From: Lithodes maja
Taxonomy: Eukaryota > Arthropoda > Malacostraca > Decapoda > Lithodidae
Assembly (NCBI GenBank): GCA_037953745.1
Contig: JBAKBP010004434.1
Location: 1 to 64,000, forward strand
DNA length: 64,000 nucleotides
Reading direction: 5' to 3'
The notes beneath the pieces were generated by a model. That model was not told the DNA's origin. It was given only the letters and a program-made list of their open reading frames with translations, and searched no databases. The position numbers and the translations under genes are program-made. Of the stretch, positions 21,308 through 32,950 are shown piece after piece; within the stretch, counting starts at the first letter, position 1; each line of letters begins with the position of its first letter.

Positions 21308-21839
21308 CTTTAATTTATCCCCCCTCAGTTACTAACCCATCTGTCCCCTACTAATTTCCTAATCCTGCCACGGACATTAGTTCTAGGGCAGTAGTTCCCT
21401 TTCCAATGTTCCCTTACCCACTCTAAACCACTGTTTGGACACTTGATCCTCAGTGTTTTGGAGGACAAGCAGCCTAGAAGGGTCACTAGACCTGTTGTTG
21501 CTTGATTTCCTTTGTACTCCACCGAAGACCTCCATCAAGCTTAATTCGTTATCCTCAAGATACAAATTTTTACATTTGTCGGTAGAAAAATTTCGCAAGT
21601 ACCTTACTCCAAAATTATAGATTCGCCATCGCTCGGCAGGAAAAATCGACACCTACATGATACGAAAGGTCTTGATATTGATAAAGAAATTGAACGTAAA
21701 TGTAAAAATCGACAAACTAATGTGGCAAACGTTTTAGAATATCCAAAATAATTGGGCTAAACATGAGGGAGAAGGGTATCCAGAAAGTTATAGAGGTAAG
21801 TGGTCTGGATTGTCGGCCTCCCTATAGTGAACAGGGTAT
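21308..21839. other. Region downstream of CR1 ORF2, unassigned
   Basis: No protein similarity is recognisable. The first part could be the LINE's 3' UTR, but the expected TTATGTTC tail is not seen until about 22155, inside a different repeat. I therefore cannot place the 3' end of the element. Confidence 0.4.
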
Positions 21840-22420
21840 AGCTTCTTCCTATCCCATGTATCCTTTCTTTCTATGGTCTACCTATCCCTTCTCGGTTTTC
21901 TCTCCTTATACCCTGCCTGCCTATTCCCCTTTCTCTCCCTATCTCTTCCCTCTCCCACTTCGCCTAAAAATCTTCCTATGCATTATCCTATTGCCTCCCT
22001 ATTCCATTACTTTGCCATATAATCCCACTATCCCTTTCCTATTTCCTCCCTTCATCCCTTCACTTCGCCTAATCATCTTTCTCTCCCTTTCGTATTTCTC
22101 CCCTATCCCATCACTTCTCCTTGAGTGGGCCAATCGGATTTCTGCAGACTTCCATTTTCTTATGTTCTTATATTCTAATCGTCCTATACCTTGCCTATTT
22201 CTTTCCTAAATCCCTTCGCCTAATAAGCTTCGTATGCCCCTCCCTATTTCCTCCCATACCTTCTTCTTGTAATCTCCCTATCGCTTGCTATCTCTTCCCT
22301 CTCTCGCTTCTCCTTATAATCTTCATATATCTTACCTATTTCCTACCTATCCCATTACTTTTCCCTATAATCTCCCTATCCCTTCACCAAATAATCTATA
22401 ATATCACTAATAATTCTCAG
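21840..22420. repeat. Degenerate pyrimidine-rich tandem repeat with a CR1 tail inside
   Basis: Imperfect units such as CTTCGCCTAATAATCTTC, CCTATTTCCTCCC and TATCCCATTACTT recur roughly every 60-70 bp. At 22120-22178 the array is interrupted by GTGGGCCAATCGG...CTTATGTTCTTATATTC, the same CR1-type 3' tail as at 5250-5311. The array resumes afterwards, so the tail is a small insertion. Frames across this region are Pro/Ser/Phe-rich and low-complexity. Confidence 0.65.
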
Positions 22421-23623
22421 ACATGGAATAGCTAAGGATACTATGCTGGATTTTAGGATAGGTTACGCTGTCAGAAATCAAAGGGTGTGAAAAGAATATA
22501 TAAAATCATTGGGTATATTGGTCATATACCTGTCTGTCCTTAGATGAGTTTTTTACGAACAATATACCTTTAAAGGGATAGGTAATAATGGACACATTAT
22601 TTACCTTGTATATATATATATATATATATAAGGGTTGGCATGATTAATATCAAACGATTTTAATCCAGTGATTTTAATTGATTATGATCAAAGAAAAAAT
22701 CATTGATTCATTTTTTTTTTTTTTTATATTTCACATTCCAAGTAATAATAAGAAATGTTGCGCTTTTCCTAATAGTACCAACATTTTTACCTTCTTAAAC
22801 ATTATATAGTAACCTATAACAATATTTTGCATATTTCTAATAAACTTTTGCACTAGTTCAGGAAATGAAATTAATTGTGTTCTTTCATAGAAAATTTATT
22901 ATCTTTTCTCCTTAACCCTCCTCGCCCGGCTGGACTCTATAGCTCCATATCAAGTTTACCCCGTACCGCCCGGCTGGCCTACATAGCTCCATAGCATTAT
23001 TTCATGGCTTAAAACCACTTAAAACCTCACTAGAGAAAGTTTTGTTGTCCTAGCGGATGATCCGTATAACCAACAAGAACAAAATCACATAGGCTAGCCA
23101 GTCAGTCAGGTGATTCCTGCTTGCTTGCAGGCCTAACGAAAGCTTGTATTAATATTCCTGAGTCCCAAACTATGTATGAAAACAGTTGACAGTGACTTAG
23201 AAATGGTGACAATGGTGAAATATATATCGGTAATCAATAATCAATATAGACCTAATCAATATTAATACATAATCAATTTAAATAGACCGTGGCCGCCGCC
23301 ACATTCGAACAGTTCTCAGTAGCATCACAAAACACTTGGTTTTATTTCCCACCTCACACAGTAACAGCTTAATGTACAGTGTTATAGTCTTCACCCATCT
23401 CATGATAACACTGAGTATTGCCTCTAGTATGTATATAACCTAGTTTAGGCCATTTATTTGCAGAGATATGAGTATCTGTCAATGACGAAATTCGGGAATG
23501 TATACGGTTATAGGCTCGCAGCGACCATAACTGACCAAATAATTTTCACAATAAAAACTAAATCACTTTGTCTAGAGAGTTCTAGTCTTCACCCATTGCA
23601 AGATGACAATGAGTTCTGCCTCT

Positions 23624-23657
<34 letters not shown>

Positions 23658-23995
23658 CCTAGGTTAAGCCATATTTTTGCGTAATTATAAGCGCGCCAAA
23701 ATCCAGAGAATTCGACAATTCATCCGGATCCAGCGTTGGCGGGAAGCTTTATATGGTTGTTCGGCGAGGGTTAAATTACATATATTTATTTGTTTTCTGA
23801 TATATTATAATCAAATTAATAGCCTTTAAGATGTACGAATTTATAAGCTTACAAAATTATACAACTTTAGCGCGAAATGGAAGCTTGTGTAAACAAATAA
23901 AATTTTAATCAAAATAATCAACGATTATGATTTTTATTAAAAAAATCGGATTTTTGTCTAACCCTGATATATACAGTATGGATATATACCATATA
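22421..23995. other. AT-rich region without recognisable genes
   Basis: No gene was found. It holds TA microsatellites at 22612-22630 and 23629-23655. At about 22923-23000 a block containing CGCCCGGCTGG and ATAGCTCCATA occurs twice in tandem. Two similar segments (ATAGTCTTCACCCAT at about 23385 and TCTAGTCTTCACCCATTGC at about 23582) suggest a local duplication of about 200 bp. Confidence 0.5.
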
Positions 23996-23997
23996 TA

Positions 23998-25225
23998 CAG
24001 GATGATTCAGTAACCCTATTCATAAATTTAATGGCAAATTCGGGAGACAAACATAAGACTAATTTACTCTATGACCCTTAGGGTGAGTCTTTGATATGAT
24101 GGAGATATTACACCTTTAAAGTTTTCGATAGATAGAAAAGAACAAAATCTAAGGAGTGAGAATGAAAATGTCGTTGCTAACTGGCAGGGTAGCGTAACCA
24201 AGACTTGGTATCAAAATGGCTGCATACGGTAGCTGGATGCAGTTGGTTTCCCAATTTACAAAGGTACATTACTATTTGTACTATCATCATCATCATCATT
24301 ATTATACGTACATTATTCATAGTAGTAGTAGCAGCAGTAGCAGTAGCAATATTAGTAGTTGTTGTTGTTGTAAGGGGAGAAGCGGGCGGAGGAGGGATAA
24401 GTGAACAAAAACCAACATAATGAGAAGCTTAAAGAACCACATGAAAAAATTAACGTACAAACCATCAAGAGCACCAATCAATAATAATAACAATAAATTT
24501 CACAATACTGTATAAATAATTAATGATAACATGCTAATGACATAACTTGACCTAATAATAATAATAATAATAATAATACAACTACGACTATTACTACTAC
24601 TACTACAGCTACGATGAATAGAGTATTAATTATGATGATGGTGATAAAATGCTAATGTTCTTTTGAGCATTGAGACAACTGCTACCATATGCAACCATTT
24701 ACATACCACGTGTAAGCAAAGAAACAATCTTTAGATTCATGTACAGATTGATTCAAGATTCATTAAGACGAGCGGAGTATCAAAGCTCAAAGTGGGCAGT
24801 CAGATCCCTCCTCCTCCACTTACCCCTCTTCCACCACTTACTCCTCCTCCTCCTCTTACTTATCCTCCTCCGCCTGCTTCTCCCCTTGCTACTACTACTA
24901 CTAATACAATGATTATTAATAATAATGATGATGATAATACAAATACAGTAGTAATGTACCTTTGTAAATTGCGAAACGAACTGCATCCAGCTACCGTATG
25001 CAGCCATTTTGATACCGAGTCTTGGTTACGATACCCTGCCAGTTAGCAACGACATTTTCATTCTCACTCCTTATATTTGTTTCTTTTCTATCTATCGATA
25101 ACTTTAAAGGTGTAATATCTCCCTCATATCAAAGACTCACCCTAAGGGTCATAGAGTTAATTAGTCTTATTTTTGTCTCCCGAATTTGCCATTAAATTTA
25201 TGAAAAGGGTTACTGAATCACCCTA
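23998..25225. mobile_element. Non-autonomous DNA element with ~275-bp terminal inverted repeats
   Basis: The left end CAGGATGATTCAGTAACCC is mirrored by GGGTTACTGAATCACCCTA at the right. The inverted match extends about 275 bp on each side, to about 24277 and from about 24950. The ends are flanked by TA on both sides, and a CAGG-type terminus with a TA duplication is typical of the Tc1/mariner superfamily. The interior (24278-24949) is full of trinucleotide runs (CAT, GTA, AAT, CTC) and has no transposase frame. It is therefore a MITE-like or foldback derivative. Confidence 0.85.
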
Positions 25226-25914
25226 TATATACGTGTATATATACTGTATATATAGTATTTAAGGTATATACACTGTGTATATAACATCAATCTATCTATT
25301 GTTATTTGTATATATATATATATATATATTTGTTTTATTTTTAGCTAGGGAACAAATGAAATAGACTTGTAACCAAATAGTGTTAGCCATATACCAATAA
25401 TAAATGTATTACCCCCAAGGAGAGTACACAGGAAGTAGCAGCAGTATATACTGTTATTATAGTACCCTCGCTTGCCTTTCTGCTCTGGTGGGCTTTGTAC
25501 AGACCGACTCTCTCATCTGTTATCTTTGTACCACTTCACAATGGGCGAGCTCACACAGGTGACTCTTGTGTTCCAGTCATGTCATGCTGTAAGTAGGCTT
25601 CAAGGCTGCACAGATACTTGTTAACTTAATTCAAAAGCTTATATTTACTCAATGACGTAACCCAAGATCAACAACTACAAACATTCAGGATTCTATATGA
25701 TTAACCCTGACAAGATTTAGCCCGGGTGTTCTGCTAATGATCTAGCCACCAAACAAGCGAATCTGACAAAACAGAGCGGAGATGTGCTAGGATCAAATAG
25801 ATTCCCACGAACAACACTCATAAACAATACCACTCCATATGCTTGTATTTAATTACTACACTTGTCTTGTAATAATATGTAATAGGTTGGAGAAAAATAG
25901 ACTCTACCCTATTC
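25226..25914. other. Unassigned region with TA microsatellite
   Basis: TA runs lie at 25230-25345. The remainder shows no frame, repeat match or RNA gene that I can support. Confidence 0.45.
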
Positions 25915-26120
25915 CAAGTTAGTAGGCCAAATGTCTTGAACATTAACGTCTATTACTCACACACGACCAGAGTAATCAAGTTAATAATTCTACCATCTGG
26001 AAAGGGTTAGCCAGGGAATAGGCAAGACATTTTACAGCCCATTTGCTCTAGCCCTTTTTGAGTTATAGAGGTTAGGGTTCACGATATTTGTACTACCTGT
26101 TTGAAACGGGGTATAGGTTA
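25915..26120 (+). repeat. Dispersed 0.2-kb repeat, copy 2
   Basis: Same-strand counterpart of 3930-4135, diverged but collinear across the shared blocks listed there. No duplication flanks or coding potential are visible. Confidence 0.7.
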
Positions 26121-26186
26121 AGATAGTTCAGGTTGGGATAAATAGACTGAATAAGGCGTTGCCAATAATGTTGACTCTAATGTACT

Positions 26187-26300
26187 TTGAAATTGGCTCT
26201 CACTCACTCTTTCAACTTTTGGGGGAGACACTTGTTACAAGCAGCCTTGTGTTTTGTATCCTTCATTCGCATAGAAATAGAACAAATTACAAGCTGCACA
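26187..26300 (+). mobile_element. LINE 3' tail fragment (same family as 41270-44884)
   Basis: Contains CACTCTTTCAACTTTTGGG, GGAGACACTTGTTACA and ATTCGCATAGAAA, the end of the Jockey/CR1-group LINE at 44790-44865. Only about 110 bp remains, so it is an extreme 5' truncation. Confidence 0.7.
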
Positions 26301-26383
26301 ATCCAAACTATAAGGTTTAATGCATTTGCCCTCCTTGCTTCCCCCGCCCTCCATATTCCTCTACTTGCACCTACCCCCCCCCT

Positions 26384-26391
<8 letters not shown>

Positions 26392-26442
<51 letters not shown>

Positions 26443-26670
26443 CCCACCCACGGACTTAAGTGCACATACTCGCTTATGGGGACAGGTCTGACAATTGCGT
26501 GTGTGTACGGGTAAGTGGGTGTACGTGAGTGTGTGCGCTTGTGTGTGTGTGTGTGTGTGAGTGAGGTAGCAGAGTATAGGTGTGTGAGGGTTGGTGTATA
26601 TATATAATGTGTGTGTGTCTGTGAGCTTGTAATATGTATTTGTGTGTGTATGTATGTGTGTGTGTAGTTT
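26392..26670. repeat. (CT)n followed by GT-rich simple repeats
   Basis: A CT run from about 26392 to 26440 is preceded by C-runs. It is followed by interrupted GT/TG repeats from about 26515 to 26670. Frames here code only for Ser-Leu or Thr-His repeats. Confidence 0.9.
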
Positions 26671-26869
26671 GATGGTTGTTTGTGGATGTGTTTCAATCAA
26701 GAGACAACATTTCCCATACTCTCAAATTGTCTACTTTGTGTTCTCTCCTCCTGGCCTTACCATTTTTACTGTTGTCAAAATTCACAAGATACAGAATGAT
26801 GGAAATATTATACCTTGTATTCATGAACACTTTAACCTATTCAGTAGCAGGGACGTCCTTTTCATCATA

Positions 26870-27000
26870 TTCTAGCTTCTATTAGAGGATTTTATTCAGC
26901 TTAGGAAGGACCTTAACAATAATCAGGCTTCAAACTATCCCAACCAACCCTTTTAACTACCACAGATCCTTCCTAAGTGGCATAATATAGTCTAAGTATT
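26870..27000. repeat. Two oppositely oriented copies of a ~29-bp dispersed box
   Basis: Reverse-strand TCCTTCCTAAGCTGAATA (about 26885-26920) and plus-strand TCCTTCCTAAGTGGCATAAT (about 26965-26995) belong to the same box found at 30-58, 2866, 4428 and 7030. They face each other over about 45 bp. This may be the collapsed remnant of a small inverted-repeat element. Confidence 0.5.
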
Positions 27001-27248
27001 ACTAGAATATAATATAAGGCACGTCGCTGGTGCTCATTGGGTTAAGTATATATCGTTATTTTTCTAGCTAACGAAAACAAGCCTGTATTTTAGGAGGAAC
27101 TGGCCTAAGGCCAGGGCATTTTTCTACCGAAAAATGTAAAAAATATTCTCTAAGGGAGATAAAGGCATCTTGGGAGTGTTAATAAAACCTTGATAGAGAT
27201 CTAGGGAACAAAAATACAAAAAGAATATTTATGTAATATACTGTATAT

Positions 27249-29024
27249 TGTGACGCTCCTGCATAGTAGCCACGTGCGGGCATGCGCGCGTGTTGGCTGC
27301 CCAGCCGTTTAGAAACCGGCTGGCGGCAGCCGGCCAGCCGGCTTTTCCTTAGTATATATCCTACGACAATGTAACTAATGTCTGGGATATTCTTATGTTG
27401 TTTCACAGCTTGAAGCTGCCCTTATTCTTAACCAACGCATCTTAGTATATTTTATTCTCGATAGTTGATTGTTTCATTATAATATATAAGATGTAAGTCT
27501 AGTGAGAGTGGGAGGAGACGAGCGGGAGAGAGAGACCGGCTGGGGGACGTTGCTTCGCGCGGGCGCGGAGAGTCTAGCTTGGGACGAGCCTGATTTTGCC
27601 AATTTGATCGCAACGTTAGGCTTAGTTTCGACTCACGCAAGGGGTAGAGGATTTTGACCCGGCAACGGTGTTGAGTGTTGCCAAGCATGGGATGTATTTT
27701 GCATGCCTAGGGTGGGGTCCAGACAGATTCAAGACTCAGAGCTCACCTCACTGTCGTACCCTTCGGACCCCCTTGATATCTATCTCTCTCAACCCCACTT
27801 AGAAACTTTCTCTTTTACTTTGTATACCTTCTTTCCACTACTTCACCAATCGATTTAATTATCCCATCCCCTTGATAGACCTTATATCTATTATTGTATT
27901 AACGACGAGCTCTCAGATAATTAGATAGGATTTTGGGCCTTATGCAGAGATGTAATTGTTAATGAGACATAGGAAGCTTTTTTGTTGTCTCATATTTGGT
28001 GGTTTCATGCTTGCTAGTGTGTTCTTGTGGCAGGTGAGCAGGGGCTAGACCGGAGGGGAGGCTTTTTGCGATCCTTTAAGTAAAGTCTGCTGGTGCGAGT
28101 CCTGTGGACCCGCACGACTTTACTAGGATACCCGTGGGAGTCTGGGGACATTTTCTTGTCTGTGTGCCTGTGTGTCTAGTGTTGTGTTGTGTGAGGGCCC
28201 TTGCCAAGTCCACTCAGCACTGCGCTAGCACGTCCTGCGTTTGTTTTAGGGTCGCCAGGAGAGAGTCGGATACTTGGGATCTGAGTCTCTCAAGAGAGCA
28301 CCCTTTCAATTAGAGTAATTTGGCGCACAGACTTGGGAACGTCCCTAGGCTAGAGCAGGTGGCTCAGCCCGGGTATCCAAAGCCTATATCCTTCCGGCTA
28401 GACCTCTGCCACCTGGCAGATTAACAGCTGGGGGTTTATTATTTCTGCATGCTTGTTATTGTGCCACAGTTTACCGTTGTTGTGAGCATTGTGAGTCAGG
28501 GTGTGGCTTAGAGACTCTGTCCGAGCAGGCTTGCCTGACTAAGAGTGAGAAGCACACCTGTATGTGGTTATGTTGCGAGTTGCTGCCTTTATTTAATTAT
28601 ACCTATGCCATTATACACTGTATGGCCTATCACTAGTATTTATTCCTGCTTATGAGTTAAGAGTTCTCTAAATCCGTAACTTACTTTCTTTGCTAAGCAT
28701 CAGATCCTACAGTAGCCGCATGCAGTTTAGAAACCTGCATCTTGTCTACCTGTACAATGTTTTGAGGACTGTTTGCTTTCACCTTCTTTCACGCAGGGGT
28801 GATTAGTTGTATTAATTAACGTAACGTTAAATGTACTTTCTTCTAATTTGTTATTAAATTGTTTCTGCAATTTAATTCGGTTATCTATCTTTTCCTCGAA
28901 GCTTTAAGTCAACTTAATTGTGTGATCTTTTATATAGCCTGCTTGACTATCAGCAGTCTATAGTGCGTGCACCCTGTAACCGAGTCATAGGATACCTCGT
29001 TGTCCAGGCAGGACTCTTGACGGT
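27249..29024 (+). repeat. Truncated LTR related to the Gmr1-like family at 53298
   Basis: Starts TGTGACGCTCCTGC beside a TATACTGTATAT stretch. It shares with the LTR at 53298-55118 the blocks GACGAGCGGGAGAGAGAGA, GGGTCGCCAGGAG, CTCAAGAGAGCACCC and CGCACAGAC. It also shares a late segment with CAGCAGTCTATAGT versus CATCAGCCTATAGT. The last ~120 bp and the GTAACA end are missing, because the TIR element at 29028 begins there. No primer site, gag or pol accompanies it. Frames inside, for example 28104-28313, are not genes. Confidence 0.75.
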
Positions 29025-29769
29025 TTATGCCCCTTTCACACATACAGGACTCGGGCGCCGAATGCAGCAGAAAGCAGCCGAGTAGCGACTCTGCTGCATG
29101 CGGCACCAAGTCGGCACCTAGTCCTACCCATGCGGCTGTAGTCGTCTGTAGTCTGGTGAAGTCCTGGCAATGCGTGTCAAGTCGCGGTCCGCGACGAAAA
29201 TGTTTGTCAGTTTTGAAATTTGGGCCAGACTTGAAATTTGTCTGGTGGATGCGGGGAGTAGTCTGCTCTAGTCGGCGCTAGTCGTACCAAGTCTTCTGTA
29301 TGCGGCTGTAGTCCTTGTGTATATCGGCTCGAATTGTGTTTCATGTGTAGCATAAAGACTACTGCCGCATACACCAGAGTACAGCCGCCAGACACGAGTA
29401 CAACCGCAAAAGTCTGCTGAAGTCTGCTGAAGTCTTGTGCATAAATTTGCATATATTTGCATAAAATTATTAAAAATTATGCAAAAATATGAGTCATACG
29501 AGTACAACAGACAATAGCGGAATTCAGCCGCATGCAGCCGCATACAGCAGACTCCAACCACATTGACAGGAGTGCAGACGTATGACAACACCCGGAACCC
29601 AATATGGCAGAAGAGTCGAGCCAACTTGAGCAGACAACAGAAACATCCAACCGACAACACCCAACTCGAACCGCAAACAGCCGCATCAAGCTGACCAAAA
29701 AAAATAAAAAAAAATTCCCAACCACAGAACGGCGACACGGCCCCTATATATAGGCCCCACGCAGCGCAC

Positions 29770-30105
29770 TTGACCCAGTATTCGACGAGATCACCCTCTT
29801 CCACTCTCCTTCTCATTCTCCTCCCTTCCTCCCTTCTCCTCCTCCTCTCTGCTTCTCATTCAACTCCCTCCCTCTCTTCTGCTCCTCCTCTTGCTTCTCA
29901 TTCTCCTTCCCTCCCTTCTCCTCCTCATTCTCCTCCCTCCCTTCTTTTCCTCCTCTCTCCCTACTTTTCCTCCTTCTCCTCCTGTCTTCGTTCTTTTCCT
30001 CCTTCTTCCTCCCTTCTTCTCATCCACCTCTTCCCTCCCTCACTACCTCCCTACTACCCCCTGTTCTTCTCTTCCTACTCTCTTCCCTCTCATTTAACCC
30101 GCTGA
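29770..30105. repeat. Polypyrimidine tract
   Basis: Almost uninterrupted C/T sequence built from CTCCT, TTCTC and CCTCCC words, followed by T- and G-homopolymer runs around 30147-30190. It lies inside the TIR element. The Ser/Pro/Leu-rich frames here are low-complexity products of the tract. Confidence 0.85.
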
Positions 30106-30351
30106 GTGCCAGCCAATTTTGACGGTGTGCTTCTGCCAGTGCCAGATTTTTTTTTTGTTTTTTTTTTGGGGGGGGGGGGGGAGGGGGGGCTAAATCTATC
30201 AAGTTGGGAGAGAAAGGAAGGATAATGGTAAAAAAAACACTCCCCTCGCCAGAAAAGAGGTCCCCGATGGTCCCGAAAGTAGCTGAAAAGACACTATAGA
30301 CTACAGAGACTTTTATGGTATCGGAATGTATGGGTGGGAGGGTGGTTTTGG

Positions 30352-30893
30352 GGTTGATGGGGGGAAGGTAGAAGGGTAATTGACTTGTGTTTTGACAGAT
30401 ATGAAGCCGATTGGTGAGGTACTTTCGCCACCACGGATTTTCCTTTTTTTCCTTTTCTTCGTACGGATACGCTGGAAGTGGGTGGTGGGAGGCAGTTGGG
30501 GGTGTGGTGGGGGGAAGGCAGAAGGGTTATTGACTTGTGTTACAGATATGAAGCCGATTGGTGAGGTACTTTCGCCACCACGGATTTTCCTTTTTTTCCT
30601 TTTCTTCGTACGGATATGCTGGAAGTGGGTGGTGGGAGGCAGTTGGGGGTGTGGTGGGGGGAAGGCAGAAGGGTAAGGGACTTGTCACACAAATATGGAA
30701 CCGATTGGTGCAGTCGTTTCGCCGCCACATATTTTCCTTTTTTGTTTTCCTTCTGACGGGACCGACAGTCAGCGTGTGGGTAGGAGGAGGGATTTGGGAT
30801 TTTTGTGGTGGGTAGCCAAAAGGGTAAGGTACATGTGGTAAAAATATGAAAGCCATAGGTGCAGTCGTTTCGCTGCTACGATGTTTTTTCGGC
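30352..30893 (+). repeat. Tandem repeat, ~147-bp unit, about 3.6 copies
   Basis: The landmark ATGAAGCCGATTGGTG recurs (with variants) at 30401, 30548, 30695 and 30845, i.e. spacings of 147, 147 and 150 bp. Each unit also has GGGGGAAGG-AGAAGGGT, a CTTTCGCCACCACGG-type block and a T-rich run. The first two units are nearly identical; the third and fourth are more diverged. It sits in the interior of the TIR element. Confidence 0.92.
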
Positions 30894-31239
30894 GAGGACG
30901 TATATACCTCCGTTGGCCACAGAACCTGTATGTGTCGGCTTTATGCCAGTGTATGCGGTTCGACTCTGAAGTCGATCGTCTGTATTCTGGAGTCGATCGG
31001 CTGAAGTCTTATAGATGCGGGTGAAGTCGGCATGTAAAAATGACCGTTATTTTTTTGGTCGGTTCGAGTCTCAAGACTTCTCCGGAGTCAAGACGACAAC
31101 GTCGGCTGTATGCGGCTGTAGTCTGGTGAAGTCCTTTGGATGCGGCATACCGAGCCAGCTCCAAAAGTCGGGGGACAAAAACGCTACTCTGCTGTATTCG
31201 GCGCCCGAGTCCTGTATGTGTGAAGGGGGCATTATTCAG

Positions 31240-31870
31240 CTCCTCAGCCAATACGAGGACTCCGTCAAGAGGCGGGAGAAGCCGGCCCAGGGGAAATCAT
31301 TGCTCCACACACAGATACGGAGGTACTGTGATACCTTGGAGTGTAAGCTCATGAAGATAGACCCTGTGATGGTGGATGAGTTGATGTGCAACTTTGATCG
31401 GCAGGCACTACAGGCAATCCAGGCATCAAGACCTGGAGTTGTGGCGGCACCTACAACCATAGTTCCTGTGGTCACGAGCCGGGCGGACACACCAGTAACG
31501 GTGAGACCTGTGCCAAGTGTGTCAACGACAGACACGTACGTATCACCGTTGAATTATCCGCCTGTCCACTACCAGCTACCACTGCCGTATCATGCGGGCG
31601 ACCCGCGGGCACCCATAACACAACTGCCTGGTCACCTCATTCATCCACTTGCTACTCCACTTCTTCCGGGACAACCTCCTCAAGTTTATGCACTACCCTT
31701 CCATGGCCAACCTCCACGTCTACCTACCCCAACCACCCTGATGCCAGGAACACCTTCACCTTCACCTTCACCTGGGATCGCCAGGGCATCCAGCAGTGGC
31801 CATATCACCTGTCACAACGATGGACACCATGATCCATACCCCTGCCGCGTCAACCAGCATAGTCACCCAC
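31240..31870 (+). pseudogene. BESS-like, proline-rich terminal exon (possible Harbinger accessory protein)
   Basis: An open stretch starting after a possible 3' splice site (ATTATTCAG at 31231-31239). The first ~70 residues (LLSQYEDSVKRREK, HTQIRRYCDTLECKLMKIDP, VMVDELMCNFDRQAL) have the spacing of a BESS-type motif, which follows MADF/Myb-like DNA-binding domains in many arthropod proteins and in Harbinger second ORFs. A long Pro/Thr/Val-rich tail follows. Poly-A signals (AATAAA) at 31879 and 31903 fall inside the nominal frame, so the true stop is probably earlier and a frameshift near 31800 is possible. The upstream exons with the DNA-binding domain are not found. Assignment is weak: it could instead be a host gene fragment. 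Confidence 0.4.
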
Positions 31871-32343
31871 ATAAAATTAATAAAACTTTTTGTGTTAATG
31901 TAAATAAAGATATTAACAAAAAAACGACAAATTTCTATTATTTACCCCTCTTCCCTGTTTCATTGATGATAAAGTATAGTCTAAAATTTAGTTACCGGTA
32001 GCTTCTTTGTTAAAAAATTATCTAAATTGTTGTTCCGCTAAAGTATAAATGTACATTGATTCAGCAAATACATTGATAAATTAAATAAACTTATTTATGA
32101 GACATTGGCGGTACAATATCTATAATATAACATTTTAACAAAGAAAACAAATCTTATATATTTCTTATACACAAAATGTACATCATAAGGAAAACTTAAT
32201 AAATGAATAATAAATAATATTAATGTTTTATAAACGAAATAGAAAACCTACAAATTGTTATAAAAGATTATTAAATAATATTGAATGACGAATGTTAATA
32301 CTTGATACATTGTGAATATAAGGAACAATTAATATAAATACCT

Positions 32344-32504
32344 ATCTATCTATCTATCTATCTATATGCTCAGGCCCAATCCCCATTTTGGGGGTAGCCG
32401 ACTCAAGACAGAGCAAGAACAGGGAAAACACAAAAACAACATAAAACAAAAAATAAACACAGATAAAAAACACAAACTCACACACATCCAGGTCACCCAG
32501 GAGA
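32344..32504 (-). mobile_element. Short RTE-like LINE insertion with 10-bp target-site duplication
   Basis: A (CTAT)n run then ATGCTCAGGCCCAATCCCC and GTAGCCGACTCAAGACAGAG: in reverse, the 3' end of the LINE at 32951-33676. The insertion is flanked by ATAAATACCT on both sides (32334-32343 and 32505-32514). Only about 160 bp was integrated. 32002-32333 to its left is AT-rich with no recognised feature. Confidence 0.85.
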
Positions 32505-32950
32505 ATAAATACCTACGAAAATGATATGACAATCAAATACTTGAACAAGTTCAGTGCTAACCCTGGTTCGAATTCCGTTGGATCCTATAATAATTTGATT
32601 AATTTCATTGGTGGTGTTTGGTGTGGTGGTGAGATTAATCAAATATGAAATACAATGTGTGTATCTTTGTACGACTGACATACCAATGTCGATTGTCACG
32701 TACGCCACACTGACCATCGGTGGGTGGGTTGGTGAGTGGGTGTGTGGGTGGGTGGTGAGTGTGTATGGGTGGGTGGGTGGGAGTTTGGGTGGGTGAGTGG
32801 GTGTGTGTGTGTGTGTTACACACAATCAAACTCATACAAATATTAATTGGTGCATATTTTTTATTAATGACAAAGACAAATGTTAAGCGTTGAGTTAATT
32901 ATTGATATATTACTTTACCTATGAAATACAAAAATATGTAAGCAGGATTA

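Larger units (their letters stand above)
29028..31231. mobile_element. TIR element with TTA duplications (PIF/Harbinger-like, non-autonomous)
   Basis: The left end TGCCCCTTTCACACATACAG and following 23 bases are repeated inverted at 31189-31231 with two mismatches. TTA flanks both ends (29025-29027, 31232-31234), fitting the 3-bp TWA duplications of PIF/Harbinger. Subterminal regions are packed with GTAGTC, AAGTC and TGCGGC words, including TGCGGCTGTAGTCTGGTGAAG in the same orientation near both ends. The interior holds a pyrimidine tract, a GC homopolymer region and a 147-bp tandem repeat, but no transposase. A CTATATATAGG sequence at about 29741 could be a TATA box. Confidence 0.85.

Noticed and set aside
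29735..29755. CTATATATAGG as promoter of a gene inside the TIR element
   Set aside because: Followed by a polypyrimidine tract with no open frame; kept only as a remark on the element.
32565..32576. GGTTCGAATTCC, a good pol III B box, suggesting a tRNA gene or tRNA-derived SINE
   Set aside because: No A box at the right distance, no cloverleaf and no SINE tail could be found.
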